A DNA stretch of 64,000 nt from Megaleporinus macrocephalus (Eukaryota > Chordata > Actinopteri > Characiformes > Anostomidae), in the NCBI GenBank assembly GCA_021613375.1, contig CM038717.1:36336699-36400698 (forward strand), given 5' to 3'. The position numbers and the translations under genes were made by a program. Shown here piece by piece: positions 54,601 to 61,790 of this stretch. The notes under the pieces were generated by a model. It saw only the letters and a list, made by a program, of their open reading frames with translations. It searched no databases and was not told the DNA's origin. How positions within the stretch are numbered: position 1 is the first letter of the stretch; each line of letters starts with the position of its first letter.

Positions 54601-56616
54601 CACCTGTTTACCTGTTCATCTTATCTTAGCAGATTATTTTAAGATTATTAACACGTGTAACATATTTCTTTCAGTAGAGTCACTTGAACAGTCTCATTGT
54701 TAACCGTTTCTTAATCATCCAGTGTAGAACCTAAGACTGTTCTCGATACCGCAGAGCTTTAAAACACACGTAGCTGCTTCTCAAACCACCCTCTGCCAAA
54801 ATATATAGTCCAGAAACTGTCCGAGTTCTTGTGTGTGAGGCGTGTAGGCTACGAGGCATTTGTGCCTCTAAAAGTCGAGTCAGAGCGTAGACTCTTATTC
54901 TTTAACCATTTATAAATAATGTGTGTTTAAGGTACCCTTTAATACATGCAGTCTAGAATGGACATGTGTTTCCTCGGGTGTCGTTAGACTAATTAACTAA
55001 TCGAATCGATTAAGAAATTAATAGTTAGGTGCAGCCCCATTTGTGACAGACCTAAAACAGAAGCCAGTGATAAAATAACATGAGATTCACAATGACTTTC
55101 TTTTATATTACCACATTTTTAGAAAAATGAGCCGGAATGATTACATTAACTTTTACTGAAGAGATGAAAAGAGATCCGAGTGCTAATTTAGATACTGCAG
55201 CATAAGCCATAAACACTGATCCATTACAATTTATATAGCGGATCCAAAGTCCATCTGCTTTGCTACATAAAAGCCAATTTAAATAGCTCTTGCGGAAGGA
55301 TCTGGGAGTGGACGACAGTGTGCTGTGTAAAAGGCCACTTTCGATAAAGACAGTCACGACACTGAGAACATCATAGGCTCGTTTATAACTTAATATAAAC
55401 ACCAGTAAAACCGACAGAGAAATGTATTCAAGCTCCAAAACCTGCCAATCTTTTGAATAAGCTCAAGAGATCCATAGCAGTGTATTCTCACCTATTATCA
55501 ACATCAAGTGTGCAAGGTTTACTTTACATCTGCATGACAGTGCTTGCCTGGATTTGGCCCTGCTATCAAAACAGAGGGAGCTGGTGGCATTTACACTGAC
55601 GCATCACTTAAAATCAATAGAGTGGCATAACAGCAGCGCCTTGTACATCTGCAGGGTGCAGTCTTCCAGTTTATCATTAACAATTCAAGTTATGCTCACA
55701 TGCTATTAGTGATGAGATCGCATAAGATGACCATGACTCAGCAAGTGTGGATGTAATTTCAGTGGTACCTTCCAGCACGTCTACTTTACTCCCGGTGACA
55801 CTGACAACTTCAACTGATGGGTTAATCTGACTTTACAGAATTCCTGCGTTTGGCGTTACATGTGATACTGATGGGCTGGACAGTCCACTGGATTACAGTG
55901 CATGTTTCTGATCAAGACTATAGCACCTGTTTATAAATGCCATATCATTTTAAAGGCCCACTGATTCCCTGACTTGGTTTTGCTTGACACGTGACAGACA
56001 ATAATCGTAGTACCAACCAGTTAGCAATGAATGGCTTATACTGACTAAGCCTCGTGGTAAGAAATAACATAAAACATTAACAGCAGCGACCGTACGACGC
56101 TTAAATTGGCTTTATATTCGAAATAGCCAGTTCCACCTTAAATGCTGCAGCTGTCATCAATCAGAAGATATCTTACGAGAAGATAACAGTCGCGATATTT
56201 AAGGTGGAACGGGAGAATTCGAACAAGAAGCCGTTCGCGATAACAAACGACTTCAACTCTGCTTTCACACCGTTAATTCTACTGCTACCCAGCATAAATG
56301 TACATTTATTCTTTGTGGTTCATAATACTATATGCAAATCCTTCAAACACAGCGCCGTGTCTGGTTTAACGCTTCTAGCTGCCAAGCTATGCTATGCTAG
56401 GCTAAGCTACGCTAACTGAAGAAGCACCAGACTAGATTTTGAGCGCTGCCGCCAGAGCGCGCTTATACGCGGCAAAGGAGCCGCTCCACAGCCCGGTGTA
56501 GCCGCGGCCTTGCGCCTGAAAATGAGCACTTGTGATAACAGCGCTGGTAATTCGTCTACTCACCGTTTGACAACCCCAGTCTTGATTTTTATCTGTCGTA
56601 TTCTCGGATCTGCCAT
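21815..56616 (-). CDS. tbca: Tubulin-folding cofactor A gene (four coding exons)
   Basis: Exons 56616-56564, 41216-41111, 37046-36960 and 21895-21815 join in frame (53 + 106 + 87 + 81 nt) to exactly 108 residues plus stop, the length of human TBCA. The protein reads MADPRIRQIKIKTGVVKR, then KEAKQQEERIERLKAEAG, LQESRMMIPDCHRRL and EEYKEARGILDSVKLEG at the end. TBCA is a cytosolic three-helix-bundle chaperone that captures beta-tubulin folding intermediates in the alpha/beta-tubulin assembly pathway. It is Lys/Glu-rich and has no signal peptide or membrane segment. Introns are 15,347, 4,064 and 15,064 bp, all GT-AG, which is large for so small a coding sequence and due mainly to repeats. The gene lies upstream of otp in the same orientation. 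Confidence 0.96.
22085..26615 (+). repeat. Large 54-bp minisatellite, tbca intron 3
   Basis: About 4.5 kb consists of head-to-tail copies of a roughly 54-bp unit with parts TAACTCCTTTAGAGGGCGG, TGGTGAGTGATGTTTGTTTA and TTTGATGTTTGTTAA. I estimate about 80 copies. A shorter 50-bp variant lacks 4 bp of GTTTGTTAA. TGTGTG/TTTGTT variants and, near 26100-26530, TGGGTTTTTTTG and GGTGAGGAGTGG variants form local clusters. The array is highly homogeneous, which implies recent expansion. No open frame is meaningful. Confidence 0.97.
26616..26754. other. Unique spacer between two minisatellites
   Basis: About 140 bp of AT-rich unique sequence separates the 54-bp array from the 25-bp array. No feature is recognised. 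Confidence 0.6.
26755..29915 (+). repeat. 25-bp AAACGTTT minisatellite, tbca intron 3
   Basis: About 3.15 kb of 23-25-bp units consists of AAAACGTTTG, ACTGGTAGTGTATCT (with G/T at one position) and shorter GTGTACTA variants. I estimate roughly 125-130 copies. Each unit contains the perfect palindrome AAACGTTT. On the minus strand the unit reads ACACTACCAGTCAAACGTTT, which resembles the terminus of a Tc1/mariner-type fish transposon. The first unit (about 26768-26790) has the GGCCGGTAGTG form, closer to that terminus. Confidence 0.96.
29916..30742. other. tbca intron 3 unique segment, no gene
   Basis: The segment at 30225-30575 is an open frame of 116 codons without recognisable domain or splice context. 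It is probably chance. I see no other structure apart from a short poly-C run near 30562. Confidence 0.45.
31165..32470 (+). repeat. 25-bp AGTCACAGACTTTT minisatellite
   Basis: About 1.3 kb of the modules AGTCACAGACTTTT and AGTCACAAACT (or AGTCACAAGCT) is tandemly arranged, usually alternating as a 25-bp unit but with occasional doubled 14-bp modules. It sits inside the hAT-like element at 30751-34056. Confidence 0.96.
32584..32645 (+). repeat. Short CTCACTCCACAG tandem repeat
   Basis: About five consecutive 12-bp CTCACTCCACAG units lie inside the interior of the hAT-like element. Confidence 0.9.
33237..33847 (+). pseudogene. 5'-truncated Tc1-like transposase fragment
   Basis: This matches the right part of the element at 57561-58812 in reverse orientation. 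It includes GESYGVEKPQRS-like coding, the stretch containing AQSPDLNIIEPLW (the catalytic Glu region of the DDE domain), the C-terminus GGPTPY at 33793, and the terminal CAGGTGTTTCAGTTTCATTG then CCCCTGTA at 33847. The left end and the N-terminal helix-turn-helix are missing. A small deletion removes the NAPIHTA-type segment after the second Asp, and the frame is broken upstream. It was inserted into the hAT-like element. Confidence 0.85.
34065..34409. other. tbca intron 3, no feature
   Basis: Mixed sequence between the hAT-like element and a dispersed repeat copy. I see nothing recognisable. Confidence 0.45.
34410..34625 (-). repeat. Dispersed repeat copy adjoining a minisatellite
   Basis: On the minus strand it matches the uninterrupted form of the repeat at 3100-3740 (GGAGCACTCTGTAGTTCTAC at 34471-34490 and AGATCATCTGATTCCCTGTA at 34507-34526 on the plus strand). 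It also contains GGACCACCACAG, typical of the family. Its end (GACTACAGTTTACCTGTAG) runs directly into the 37-bp array that follows. Confidence 0.65.
34612..36515 (+). repeat. 37-bp CAGGTAGGTGAAGG minisatellite
   Basis: About 1.9 kb of 37-bp units (ACAGTTTACCTGTACACAGG then TAGGTGAAGGTAGTGTT) gives roughly 50 copies. Alternating ACC/ATC, GGTGAAGG/GGAGAAGG and GTAC/GCAC variants show higher-order structure. It lies about 450 bp downstream of tbca exon 3 in the direction of transcription. Confidence 0.97.
36516..36959. other. Proximal part of tbca intron 3
   Basis: Unique sequence between the exon 3 donor and the 37-bp array, with an A-rich stretch near 36873-36882. No other feature is seen. 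Confidence 0.5.
36960..37046 (-). CDS. tbca: tbca coding exon 3
   Basis: The acceptor GGACAG ends at 37047, and a TG-rich rather than strictly pyrimidine-rich tract lies upstream. The exon encodes 29 residues, MEVLQESRMMIPDCHRRLAM then AHADLQQLL, and ends before GTGAGC. LQESRMMIPDC is a hallmark conserved stretch of TBCA. The frame is phase 0 at both ends. Confidence 0.95.
37320..37390 (+). repeat. (TA)n(CA)n(TTA)n compound microsatellite
   Basis: TA-rich, then CA repeats, then TTA repeats in immediate succession in tbca intron 2. Confidence 0.9.
37479..37829 (+). mobile_element. hAT-type MITE copy A (TAGGGNTGT ends)
   Basis: The element starts TAGGCGTGTAAG and ends in the complement of TAAGGCCGTGTATTGG. 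It is flanked by ATTAATAA (37471-37478) and GTTAATAA (37830-37837), a 7-of-8 match consistent with a hAT target duplication. The interior carries CTGACCACTAGATG and CTCCACTCCAACATTAACAA, shared with the copies at 46406, 47813 and 49169-49843. Confidence 0.8.
37830..39570. other. tbca intron 2, AT-rich with small repeats
   Basis: AATAGT-type trinucleotide repeats (37840-37890), a (GT)n run (about 39045-39077) and scattered CA repeats occur in unremarkable AT-rich intronic DNA. No exon is seen between tbca exons 2 and 3. Confidence 0.5.
39578..39635 (+). repeat. (CA)n microsatellite
   Basis: About 28 perfect CA units in tbca intron 2, followed by a GA patch and a TTTA run (about 39703-39727). 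Confidence 0.95.
40328..40400 (+). repeat. Poly(A) with (TA)n(CA)n
   Basis: A run of about 35 A residues is followed by TA and CA dinucleotide repeats. It could be the tail of an old retroposed sequence, but no body is recognisable. Confidence 0.8.
40401..41110. other. Distal tbca intron 2, unique
   Basis: Non-repetitive AT-rich sequence down to the tbca exon 2 donor. A stretch near 40840-40960 (TTAATTAGGCTTTATTCCAC, CAATAAATCATGATTATTCG) has enhancer-like AT cores but nothing decisive. Confidence 0.4.
41111..41216 (-). CDS. tbca: tbca coding exon 2
   Basis: The acceptor TGCAG ends at 41217. The first base completes Arg18, followed by LAKEEVLYIKEAKQQEERIE and RLKAEAGDEYLIKKQ. The exon ends in phase 0 before GTCAGT. 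The charged heptad-like pattern matches the first to second helices of the TBCA bundle. It corresponds closely to the human segment around KEAKQQEEKIE. Confidence 0.95.
41880..42080. repeat. Probable retroposon-type dispersed repeat
   Basis: The segment TTGTCATATGCACAGCAGAA through GTACATTGAAATTCTTACTT resembles the tail region of an abundant fish dispersed repeat. Boundaries are not defined here. The 67-codon minus-strand frame is not credible as a gene. Confidence 0.4.
42600..42790. mobile_element. Small MITE interrupted or extended by (TA)n
   Basis: A perfect 13-bp inverted repeat TCTGGTTCCATTG/CAATGGAACCAGA (42630-42642 and 42648-42660) with a 5-nt loop is followed by TTTTTCATTGGACAGCG, the terminal motif of the MITE family seen at 45490, 50442 and 51130. 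A pure (TA)n run of about 80 bp follows (42703-42782) and replaces whatever lay beyond. Confidence 0.65.
42791..43889. other. tbca intron 1, no gene
   Basis: AT-rich intronic DNA with a purine-rich patch at about 43015-43060, becoming CG-richer from about 43570. No exon-like segment is recognised. Confidence 0.45.
43890..44400. promoter_or_regulatory. Candidate developmental enhancer in tbca intron 1
   Basis: A sharply different, non-repetitive segment contains many homeodomain-type cores: GGATTAATTGATCATCAATT, CCCCTAATTTGG, ACTTGATTG, TTGATTATTTATCAATTACG, GTCGTAATGGAG, TTGATAATGATTCCGGCTAA and CATTAATCAGACC. CpG-rich stretches follow. Such blocks in a bystander gene next to a homeobox gene are typical of conserved long-range enhancers. 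I infer that it serves otp rather than tbca. Confidence 0.45.
44550..44940. promoter_or_regulatory. Second candidate enhancer, tbca intron 1
   Basis: Unique GC-balanced sequence includes GAATAATTCCAGG, GGCTAATGAAACCGC, CTGATGTTAATTTC, AGCGTAATGGAAAAAGC and CAAATTACTGTTGTCATTTT. G-rich runs lie nearby (44518-44530, 44646-44660). It is separated from the first candidate by a CT run and a G-rich tract. Composition resembles conserved non-coding DNA, but conservation is unverified. Confidence 0.4.
45010..45360. other. tbca intron 1, simple repeats and unique DNA
   Basis: A short AAAT run (45015-45031) and GAAA units (45076-45088) lie in otherwise unique DNA. No feature is recognised. Confidence 0.45.
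45361..46110 (+). mobile_element. Probable LINE-type 3' fragment with inserted MITE
   Basis: GATAGATACTTTATAGATCC and GAGGGAAATTCAAGG at 45367-45404 resemble the 3' tail motif of abundant fish non-LTR elements. AACAGTCTGATGGCCTCAGG near 45998-46017 resembles an internal motif of the same type. Between them lies a MITE copy (about 45492-45670) with the CGCTGTCCAATGAAAAATAA end. No reverse-transcriptase frame is present. The family call is from memory. Confidence 0.45.
45492..45670 (+). mobile_element. MITE copy with CGCTGTCCAATG terminus
   Basis: The copy begins CGCCGCTGTCCAATGAAAAA and continues through CTCCAAAATAGGAAC, TTTCAATGCAAGTCAATGG and TAAACGGCAGCTGTTGTG to AAATGATGTAGAAA. Related copies are at 50442-50672, 51130-51260 and the pair 51500-51563/52385-52470. 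It is non-coding. Confidence 0.65.
46406..46747 (-). mobile_element. hAT-type MITE copy B
   Basis: Inverted relative to the copy at 37479, it runs from TAGGGCTGTGTATTGGCAAG to TTCTTACACCCCTA. Flanks GTGTAGTT (46398-46405) and ATGTAGCT (46748-46755) match at 6 of 8 positions. It contains CTAGTGGTCAAAGG and GGAGTGGAGCTGAAAATGG, the reverse complement of the copy A interior. Confidence 0.75.
46756..47812. other. tbca intron 1, no gene
   Basis: Mixed intronic DNA. A 122-codon plus-strand frame at 47071-47439 has no recognisable domain, lies opposite the sense of tbca, and lacks convincing splice context, so I do not call it. Confidence 0.45.
47813..48178 (-). mobile_element. Diverged hAT-type MITE copy C
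   Basis: TATGGCTGTGTACTGGTAAG and AACCTGGCCATACAATAGG at the left and ATTATTTTACACCGC at the right correspond to the ends of copy B. The interior TATCTAGTGGTTGGGGTTT and GTTGGAGTC match at lower identity. It is an older member of the family. Confidence 0.55.
48596..48680 (+). repeat. (GA)n microsatellite
   Basis: About 80 bp of GA with a few C interruptions. The serine/leucine and Arg/Glu frames over it are artefacts. Confidence 0.95.
49169..49843 (-). mobile_element. hAT-type MITE copy D, split by a sibling copy
   Basis: The outer ends are TAGAGGCTGTGTATTGG (49169) and TTTCTTACACCCC (49843), with flanks TGTCATAG (49161-49168) and TGTCATAT (49844-49851). Its sequence runs to TTCAATAT at 49231-49238 and resumes at TTCAATAG (49626-49633). 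Between these lies another, oppositely oriented copy of the same family. Joined, the outer copy is about the length of copies A and B but partly deleted. Confidence 0.8.
49239..49625 (+). mobile_element. hAT-type MITE copy E nested in copy D
   Basis: A complete 387-bp copy extends from TAGGGGTGTAAGAAAATA to the complement of TAGGGCTGTGTATTGG. It is flanked by TTCAATAT and TTCAATAG (7 of 8), which derive from the outer copy. Nesting shows the family was active at more than one time. Confidence 0.85.
49852..50375. other. tbca intron 1, no feature
   Basis: AT-rich intronic DNA with no gene or defined repeat recognised. Confidence 0.45.
50376..50905. mobile_element. Palindromic-MITE relative with a second MITE inside
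   Basis: The segment begins ACTGTTCACAGTGGTTGTAA and GCCAAGCGTCCACATCTAAA and ends AGACCCTTGGTTTCCATCAC, matching the right part of the palindromic MITE at 17920-18600. Inserted between these parts is a copy of the CGCTGTCCAATG family (about 50442-50672), with inverted ends CGTCGCTGTCCAATGAAAAA and TTTCATTGGACAGCGACGAT. Confidence 0.65.
51130..51260 (+). mobile_element. Partial MITE copy (GTCGCTGTCCAAAG end)
   Basis: TTGTCGCTGTCCAAAGAAAA, then ATGAAAACATTTACAGGAG, AACTCAATGGAACCAG and TACTTTGGAGCATTTCTATG, matching the family at 45492 and 50442. It is truncated at the right. Confidence 0.6.
51500..52470 (+). mobile_element. MITE copy split by a hAT-like insertion
   Basis: The left part at 51500-51571 (CATCACTGTCCAAAGAAGAC through GCCTTTACTTTTAAT) and the right part at 52377-52470 (CATTTAATGTAAGTCAATG through TGTAAACGGCAGCTG) are adjacent in the related copy at 45492-45670. 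This identifies 51572-52376 as a later insertion. Confidence 0.7.
51572..52376. mobile_element. hAT-like non-autonomous element (short copy)
   Basis: The element begins TAGAGATGGACCGATC and ends in the complement of TAGAGATGGAAGGATCGATC. It is flanked by CTTTTAAT (51564-51571) and CATTTAAT (52377-52384), a 7-of-8 duplication. The 805-bp interior matches the outer parts of the 3.3-kb copy at 30751-34056: ATTAGCGCAAGCAAGT, GTATCAGATTAGTAGTGTTA, GATGAGTCTGCGTCAC and CCTGGATGAAAC. No transposase frame is present. Confidence 0.8.
52560..52937. mobile_element. hAT-type MITE with perfect 8-bp target duplication
   Basis: GTCAGGAT at 52552-52559 and 52938-52945 flank a 378-bp element. Its ends are TAGTGTTGCACCAATACTG and, inverted, TAGGGATGCACCGATACC. 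The interior is rich in GGTATCGG repeats. It is distinct from the TAGAGATGG and TAGGGNTGT families nearby. Confidence 0.85.
52946..54300. other. tbca intron 1, no gene
   Basis: Mixed intronic DNA without recognised domains. The short frames at about 53630-53885 on both strands have no known homology. TCATTTGCTGAGTTTAAGTG-type unique sequence predominates. Confidence 0.45.
54300..55045 (+). pseudogene. Decayed hAT transposase BED-finger remnant
   Basis: The plus-strand frame at 54375-54629 contains SRVSKVVGVFHTETQQCGAL, then HNSTTAIHETLKLKHP. This looks like a decayed BED zinc finger of a hAT transposase: the spacing is kept, but the cysteines are mostly lost and the C-terminal histidine pair is retained as IHETLKLKH. 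The downstream end at about 54985-55040 (GACTAATTAACTAATCG, TTAATAGTTAGGTGCAGCCC) resembles hAT termini common in fish. It is a non-functional fossil. Confidence 0.55.
55046..56117. other. tbca intron 1 near exon 1, no gene
   Basis: Mixed unique DNA. A 111-codon minus-strand frame at 55103-55438 has no recognisable domain and is not called. Confidence 0.45.
56118..56215. mobile_element. Short palindromic repeat (TTCCACCTTAAA)
   Basis: Inverted arms AGTTCCACCTTAAATGCTGC (about 56128-56147) and GATATTTAAGGTGGAACGGG (about 56192-56211) bracket about 45 bp. The same pair, as CGTCCACCTTAAAC and GTTTAAGGTGGAGCGGG, occurs at 62688-62762. The structure fits a tiny dispersed foldback element. Confidence 0.6.
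56564..56616 (-). CDS. tbca: tbca coding exon 1
   Basis: The exon encodes MADPRIRQIKIKTGVVK plus two bases (CG) of an Arg codon. The start context has A at -3 and G at +4, a good Kozak match. The donor GTGAGT follows at 56563-56558. The N-terminal helix of TBCA begins in this segment. Confidence 0.95.
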
Positions 56617-57560
56617 AATTAAAACGGACCCTGAAGATGAATTGTGACTGACTAGTGAAATAAACAGAAAAACAAAAATCCGCGAGTAGTGCGAGGCTGC
56701 TAGCACAGAGAGCGGGATTCAAAACAGCCCGACCAACTCCTGGACGAATCGTTTGAATCGACTCACGAGTTCATTTAGGTCTAACATTTATTTTTTGGAA
56801 TCATAAAACATTCAAGTCCATGTTGTTGAATGAAACATTCTTTGAAAATCCAAAAGCAATCCAACATAAATACCACACTGTAACAAACACCTGTCTGTGG
56901 CTTTCTTTCCATTCATAGAGAGTCGAAAATTAAGTTGACTCAACAAATCATTTACGAGCCGGGAATAAAGTCGCCTTAAACCGTCATTAGAGAGATGACA
57001 ATAAAACTCGCGACACTAAAGACGACATCGCTGTAGAGATTACCGCGTTTAATAGTAGTTGTGTGTATGATGATCACTAAGGACATAATGAATCACTGAA
57101 TCGGATATCAGAGTCACGAATCGTTCAAAAGACTCGGTTCAGAAAAGTGAATCAAACGTCCCATGCAACCTCAGAAAGAGATACTGCGCATGCTCTCTCA
57201 GTTGAGTCAGTGGTACAGACTCTGTTGACTTGCAGTTCATGCTCAGTCCTTACTGTGAAACCACAAGCTTCTGCTTGATCAGCTGATGCACGATCTTATT
57301 AACAAGACATTAAAGGTGTGCTGAAATATATGAGCTTGACTTGAAAAGGCTCGTAAGATGTATCACCTGCTCTCCAGCAGTGAGATGATCATTAACATTA
57401 GAGATTTATTAGAGGCCTTTAGCATGAGCTGTGTGGTATTACACAGTGGCGCTCCTCACATCATTCTCTATTGTGCTCACAAAGATAGAAGTGAAGCTGA
57501 AGACAGTAAGAAAGTGAATAAACAGTGACAATTTGTGAATGAGTGAGAGATTTGAAGATA
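56617..57560 (-). promoter_or_regulatory. tbca: tbca promoter-proximal upstream region
   Basis: This is the DNA upstream of the tbca ATG. I see no TATA box at a convincing distance and no strong CpG island. A run of about 950 bp of unique sequence ends at the Tc1 element. The promoter location is inferred only from the position of exon 1. Confidence 0.35.
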
Positions 57561-58812
57561 TACAGGGGTTGGACAATGAAACTGAAACACCTGGTTTTAG
57601 ACCACAGTAATTTATTAGTATGGTGTAGGGCCTCCTTTTGCGGCCAGTACAGCGTCAATTCGTCTTAGAAATGACGTATACAGGTCCTACACAGTGGTCA
57701 GAGGGATTTTAAGCCATTCATCTTGCAGGATAGTGTTCAGGTCACTACGTGATGCTGGTGGAGGAAAACGTTTCCTGACTCGCTCCTCCAAAACACCCCA
57801 AAGTGGCTCAATAATATTTAGATCTGGTGACTGTGCAGGTCATGGGAGATGTTCAACTTCACCTTCATGTTCATCAAACCAATCTTTCTCCAGTCTTGCT
57901 GTGTGTATTGGTGCATCGTCATCCTGATACACGGCACCGCCTTCAGGATACAACGTTTGAACCATTGGATGTACATGGTCCTCCAGAATGGTTCGGCAGT
58001 CCTTGGCAGTGACGCGCCCATCTAGCACAAGTTTTGGACCAAGGGAATCCCATGATATGGCAGCCCAAACCATCACTGATCCACCCCCATGCTTCACTCT
58101 GGGCATGCAACAGTCTGGGTGGTACGCTTCTTTGGGGCTTCTCCACACCGTAACTCTCCCAGATGTGTGGAAAACAGTAAAGGTGGATCATCAGAGAACA
58201 ATACATGGTTCACATTGTCCACAGCCCAAGATTTGCGCTCCTTGCACCATTAAAACCGACGTTTGGCTTTGGCACGAGTGATCAAAGGTTTGGCTATAGC
58301 AGCCCGGCCGTGTATATTGACCCTGTGGAGCTCCTGACGGACAGTTCTGGTGGAAACAGGAGAAGCTGAGGTGCACATTTAATTCTGTCGTGATTTGTTC
58401 AGCCGTGGTTTTATGTTTTTTGGATACAATCCGGGTTAGAACCCAACATCCCTTTCAGACAGCTTCCTCTCGCGTCCACAGTTAATCCTGTTGGATGTGG
58501 TTGGTCCTTCTTGGTGGTATGCTGACGTTACCCTGGATACCGTGGCTCTTGATACATCACAAAGACTTGCTGTCTTGGTCACAGATGCGCCAGCAAGACG
58601 TGCACCAACAATTTGTCCTCTTTTGAACTCTGGTACGTCCCATAATGTTGTGTTATTGTAATATTTTGAGCTAAACTGTGCTCTTATCTGCAAACTGAAC
58701 TTCACACTCTGCTCTTACTGGTACACTGGTGCACCAGACTGGTCCAATTTAGCCATGAAACCTCCCACACTAAAGTAACAGGTGTTTCAGTTTCATTGTC
58801 CAAACCCCTGTA
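57561..58812 (-). mobile_element. Tc1-like transposon, near full length, inactivated
   Basis: The ends CAGGGGTTGGACAATGAAAC (57563) and the complement of CAGGGGTTTGGACAATGAAA (58810) are flanked by TA on both sides (57561-57562, 58811-58812), the Tc1/mariner hallmark, giving a 1,248-bp body. On the minus strand the transposase pieces are: an N-terminal helix-turn-helix segment (58705-58436, with RGQIVGARLAGASVTKTASL); a middle segment in a shifted frame; the DDE core (58148-57840, with YQDDDAPIHTA); and the C-terminal segment ending GGPTPY. A TGG-to-TGA change stops the core frame at about 57839, and frameshifts break the middle, so it is inactive. Confidence 0.9.
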
Positions 58813-59155
58813 AGTATATAAGTAAAGAACTGATTAAGCTAATATATTCTGAGGCCTACTGCATGCAGTAGCATGTTTAGACTCACTTCTACAAATATTA
58901 TCAACCTTCATCTAACTAGATGGTGGTTTTTAAGCTAAAAATATACAACAAATTATTAGTATTACACTTTTTAATGAAGATGATGACGATGATGATGACT
59001 TGTTAGTATGTTATTGGACTATTATTGATTTATTAGCTTGCTTTGTATTATTATTGTTGATATTATGGGTGTCTTGGACAGACTAACATCATCATCTGCA
59101 ATGTTTTCTCATATAAAAACATAAAAAATAGCAAAATAATACAAATGACTCAGTC
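58813..59155. other. Intergenic DNA, no gene
   Basis: AT-rich sequence with a short ATG/ACG trinucleotide run (58977-58999). No feature is recognised. Confidence 0.5.
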
Positions 59156-60125
<970 letters not shown>

Positions 60126-60138
60126 ATCTATCTATAGT

Positions 60139-60475
60139 GTGTTAGTGTGTGTTGTGCTGGTGTGAGTGGATCAGACAAGGCAAACTGTCCAGCAGCAGAT
60201 GAGCTACTGTCTCTGACTTTACATCTACAGGGTGGAGCAGCAAGTAGTAGGAGTGTCTAATGTCCACTAAGGAGTGGACAGTCAGTGGACACAGTGTATA
60301 AACACTTTAGCAGCACTGCTAATGTGTCTGATCCACTCGCACCAGCACAACACACACTAACACACACTAACACACACTACCACCACCATGTCAGTGTCTT
60401 TGCAGTGCTGAGAATGACCCCCCCACACACCAAAATAATACCTGCTGGTCACCTGGGGGGTCCTGACAGGTAAAA
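60139..60475 (+). repeat. Dispersed fish repeat with inverted segments
   Basis: GTTAGTGTGTGTTGTGCTGG and GAGTGGATCAGAC (about 60140-60177) recur inverted as GTCTGATCCACTCGCACC and CAGCACAACACACACTAAC (about 60326-60362). The right part contains GTGCTGAGAATGACCC and GGGGGGTCCTGACAGG, shared with the copies at 3100 and 34410. It is probably a non-autonomous DNA element and is non-coding. Confidence 0.7.
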
Positions 60476-60569
60476 AACAGAAGAAGTGTCTCGTCAGTGT
60501 GTTATTGATGAGTCTGTGTGAGACAGTCCAGAGTACGGCTTGTTTTTCAGCCTCCCAGCGGAGCCGAAC

Positions 60570-61015
60570 GCAGGACCTGCTCAGAGCAGAAGATACTGAG
60601 CAAATAATTATTCTCTCTAATTCTCCTTAACGCGCTATTCATTCCCAAATTAACGCCCCTCGCTGGAAAACGAGCCGGCGGGCTTCTTTTAAACCCCCTA
60701 TTTTATGTTTGCTTTTATCGCTTGGACACGTTTACAAGAGAAGGGAGGAGGAGGAGGAGGAAGAGGAGTCGCGGGCTGATTAGAAGATTCTTCTCTAATG
60801 AAATAAATAAATAAAATCAGTGGGCATTAACTCCTGTTTGGGCGAGGCTAAAGAGGTTAGAGAGAGAGAGAGAGAGAAACACTCCTTCATTCTCTCTGAT
60901 ACCGGAACGACCTAATGATGTAGGATTTCAGACTCGTCACGCGTTAATGCGATTCATTACAGCTGAAAGAGAGAGAGAGCCGGAGACGCCCGAGATATTA
61001 GCCTGCCTAACACAC
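60570..61015. promoter_or_regulatory. Candidate regulatory block beyond tbca
   Basis: Non-repetitive segments with AT cores in balanced sequence include GCAAATAATTATTCTCTCTA, CCAAATTAACGCCCC, ACCTAATGATGTAGG, GCGTTAATGCGATTCATTAC and GATATTAGCCTGCC. GA-rich and GAG-rich simple repeats (60740-60765, 60860-60880, 61026-61052) interrupt them. They resemble conserved non-coding DNA, but this is untested. Confidence 0.35.
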
Positions 61016-61139
61016 TTCACCCCTCAGAGGAGGAGGAGGAGGAGGAGGAGGAGGGGTCATTACTGTCCCACCTCCATAAAAATCACTTCTAACTAAAAAA
61101 AAGAATCAGACACAATTTTATTTAGTAACTTTCTACTCC

Positions 61140-61304
61140 TTCTTTCATTCGTTCTTTCTTTCTTTCCATCAAAACATCTGTCCCTCTCTCTCTCACTCTC
61201 TCTCTCATTCTGTTTCTTTCTTTTCCATCATAATCTCTGTCCCTCTCTCTCATTCTATTTCTTTCTTTTCCATCATAATCTCTGTCCCTCTCTCTCATTC
61301 TATT

Positions 61305-61352
<48 letters not shown>

Positions 61353-61387
61353 TCCCATCATAATCTCTGTCTCTCTCTCTCATTCTG

Positions 61388-61435
<48 letters not shown>

Positions 61436-61539
61436 TCCCATCATAATCTCTGTCCTTCTCTCTCATTCTATTTCTTTCTTTCTTTCTTTCTTCCTTTCAT
61501 TCCCATCATAATCTCTGTCCCTTTCTCTCGCATTCTATT

Positions 61540-61587
<48 letters not shown>

Positions 61588-61591
61588 TCGT

Positions 61592-61623
<32 letters not shown>

Positions 61624-61739
61624 TCCTTCCCATATTTCTGTCCCTCTTTCACTCTCTTTCTTTTCCTCTCCTATTTTCTATTTCCACCTTAATCTCTGAA
61701 CCCCTCTCTCTCACTCTATTTCATTCTTTCCATCTATTT

Positions 61740-61775
<36 letters not shown>

Positions 61776-61790
61776 TTGTTCTCTCTTGTC
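61140..61790 (+). repeat. (TTTC)n blocks with CCATCATAATCTCTGTCC units
   Basis: Blocks of TTTC tetranucleotide are separated by a recurring segment of about 35-40 bp, containing CCATCATAATCTCTGTCC and CTCTCTCATTCT, seen at least five times between 61220 and 61540. The Lys/Glu/Arg minus-strand frame is an artefact. Confidence 0.95.

Noticed and set aside
55103..55438. 111-codon minus-strand frame near tbca exon 1
   Set aside because: It is not similar to TBCA or any family I know. The true exon 1 at 56616-56564 joins in frame to exon 2 at 41216 without it.
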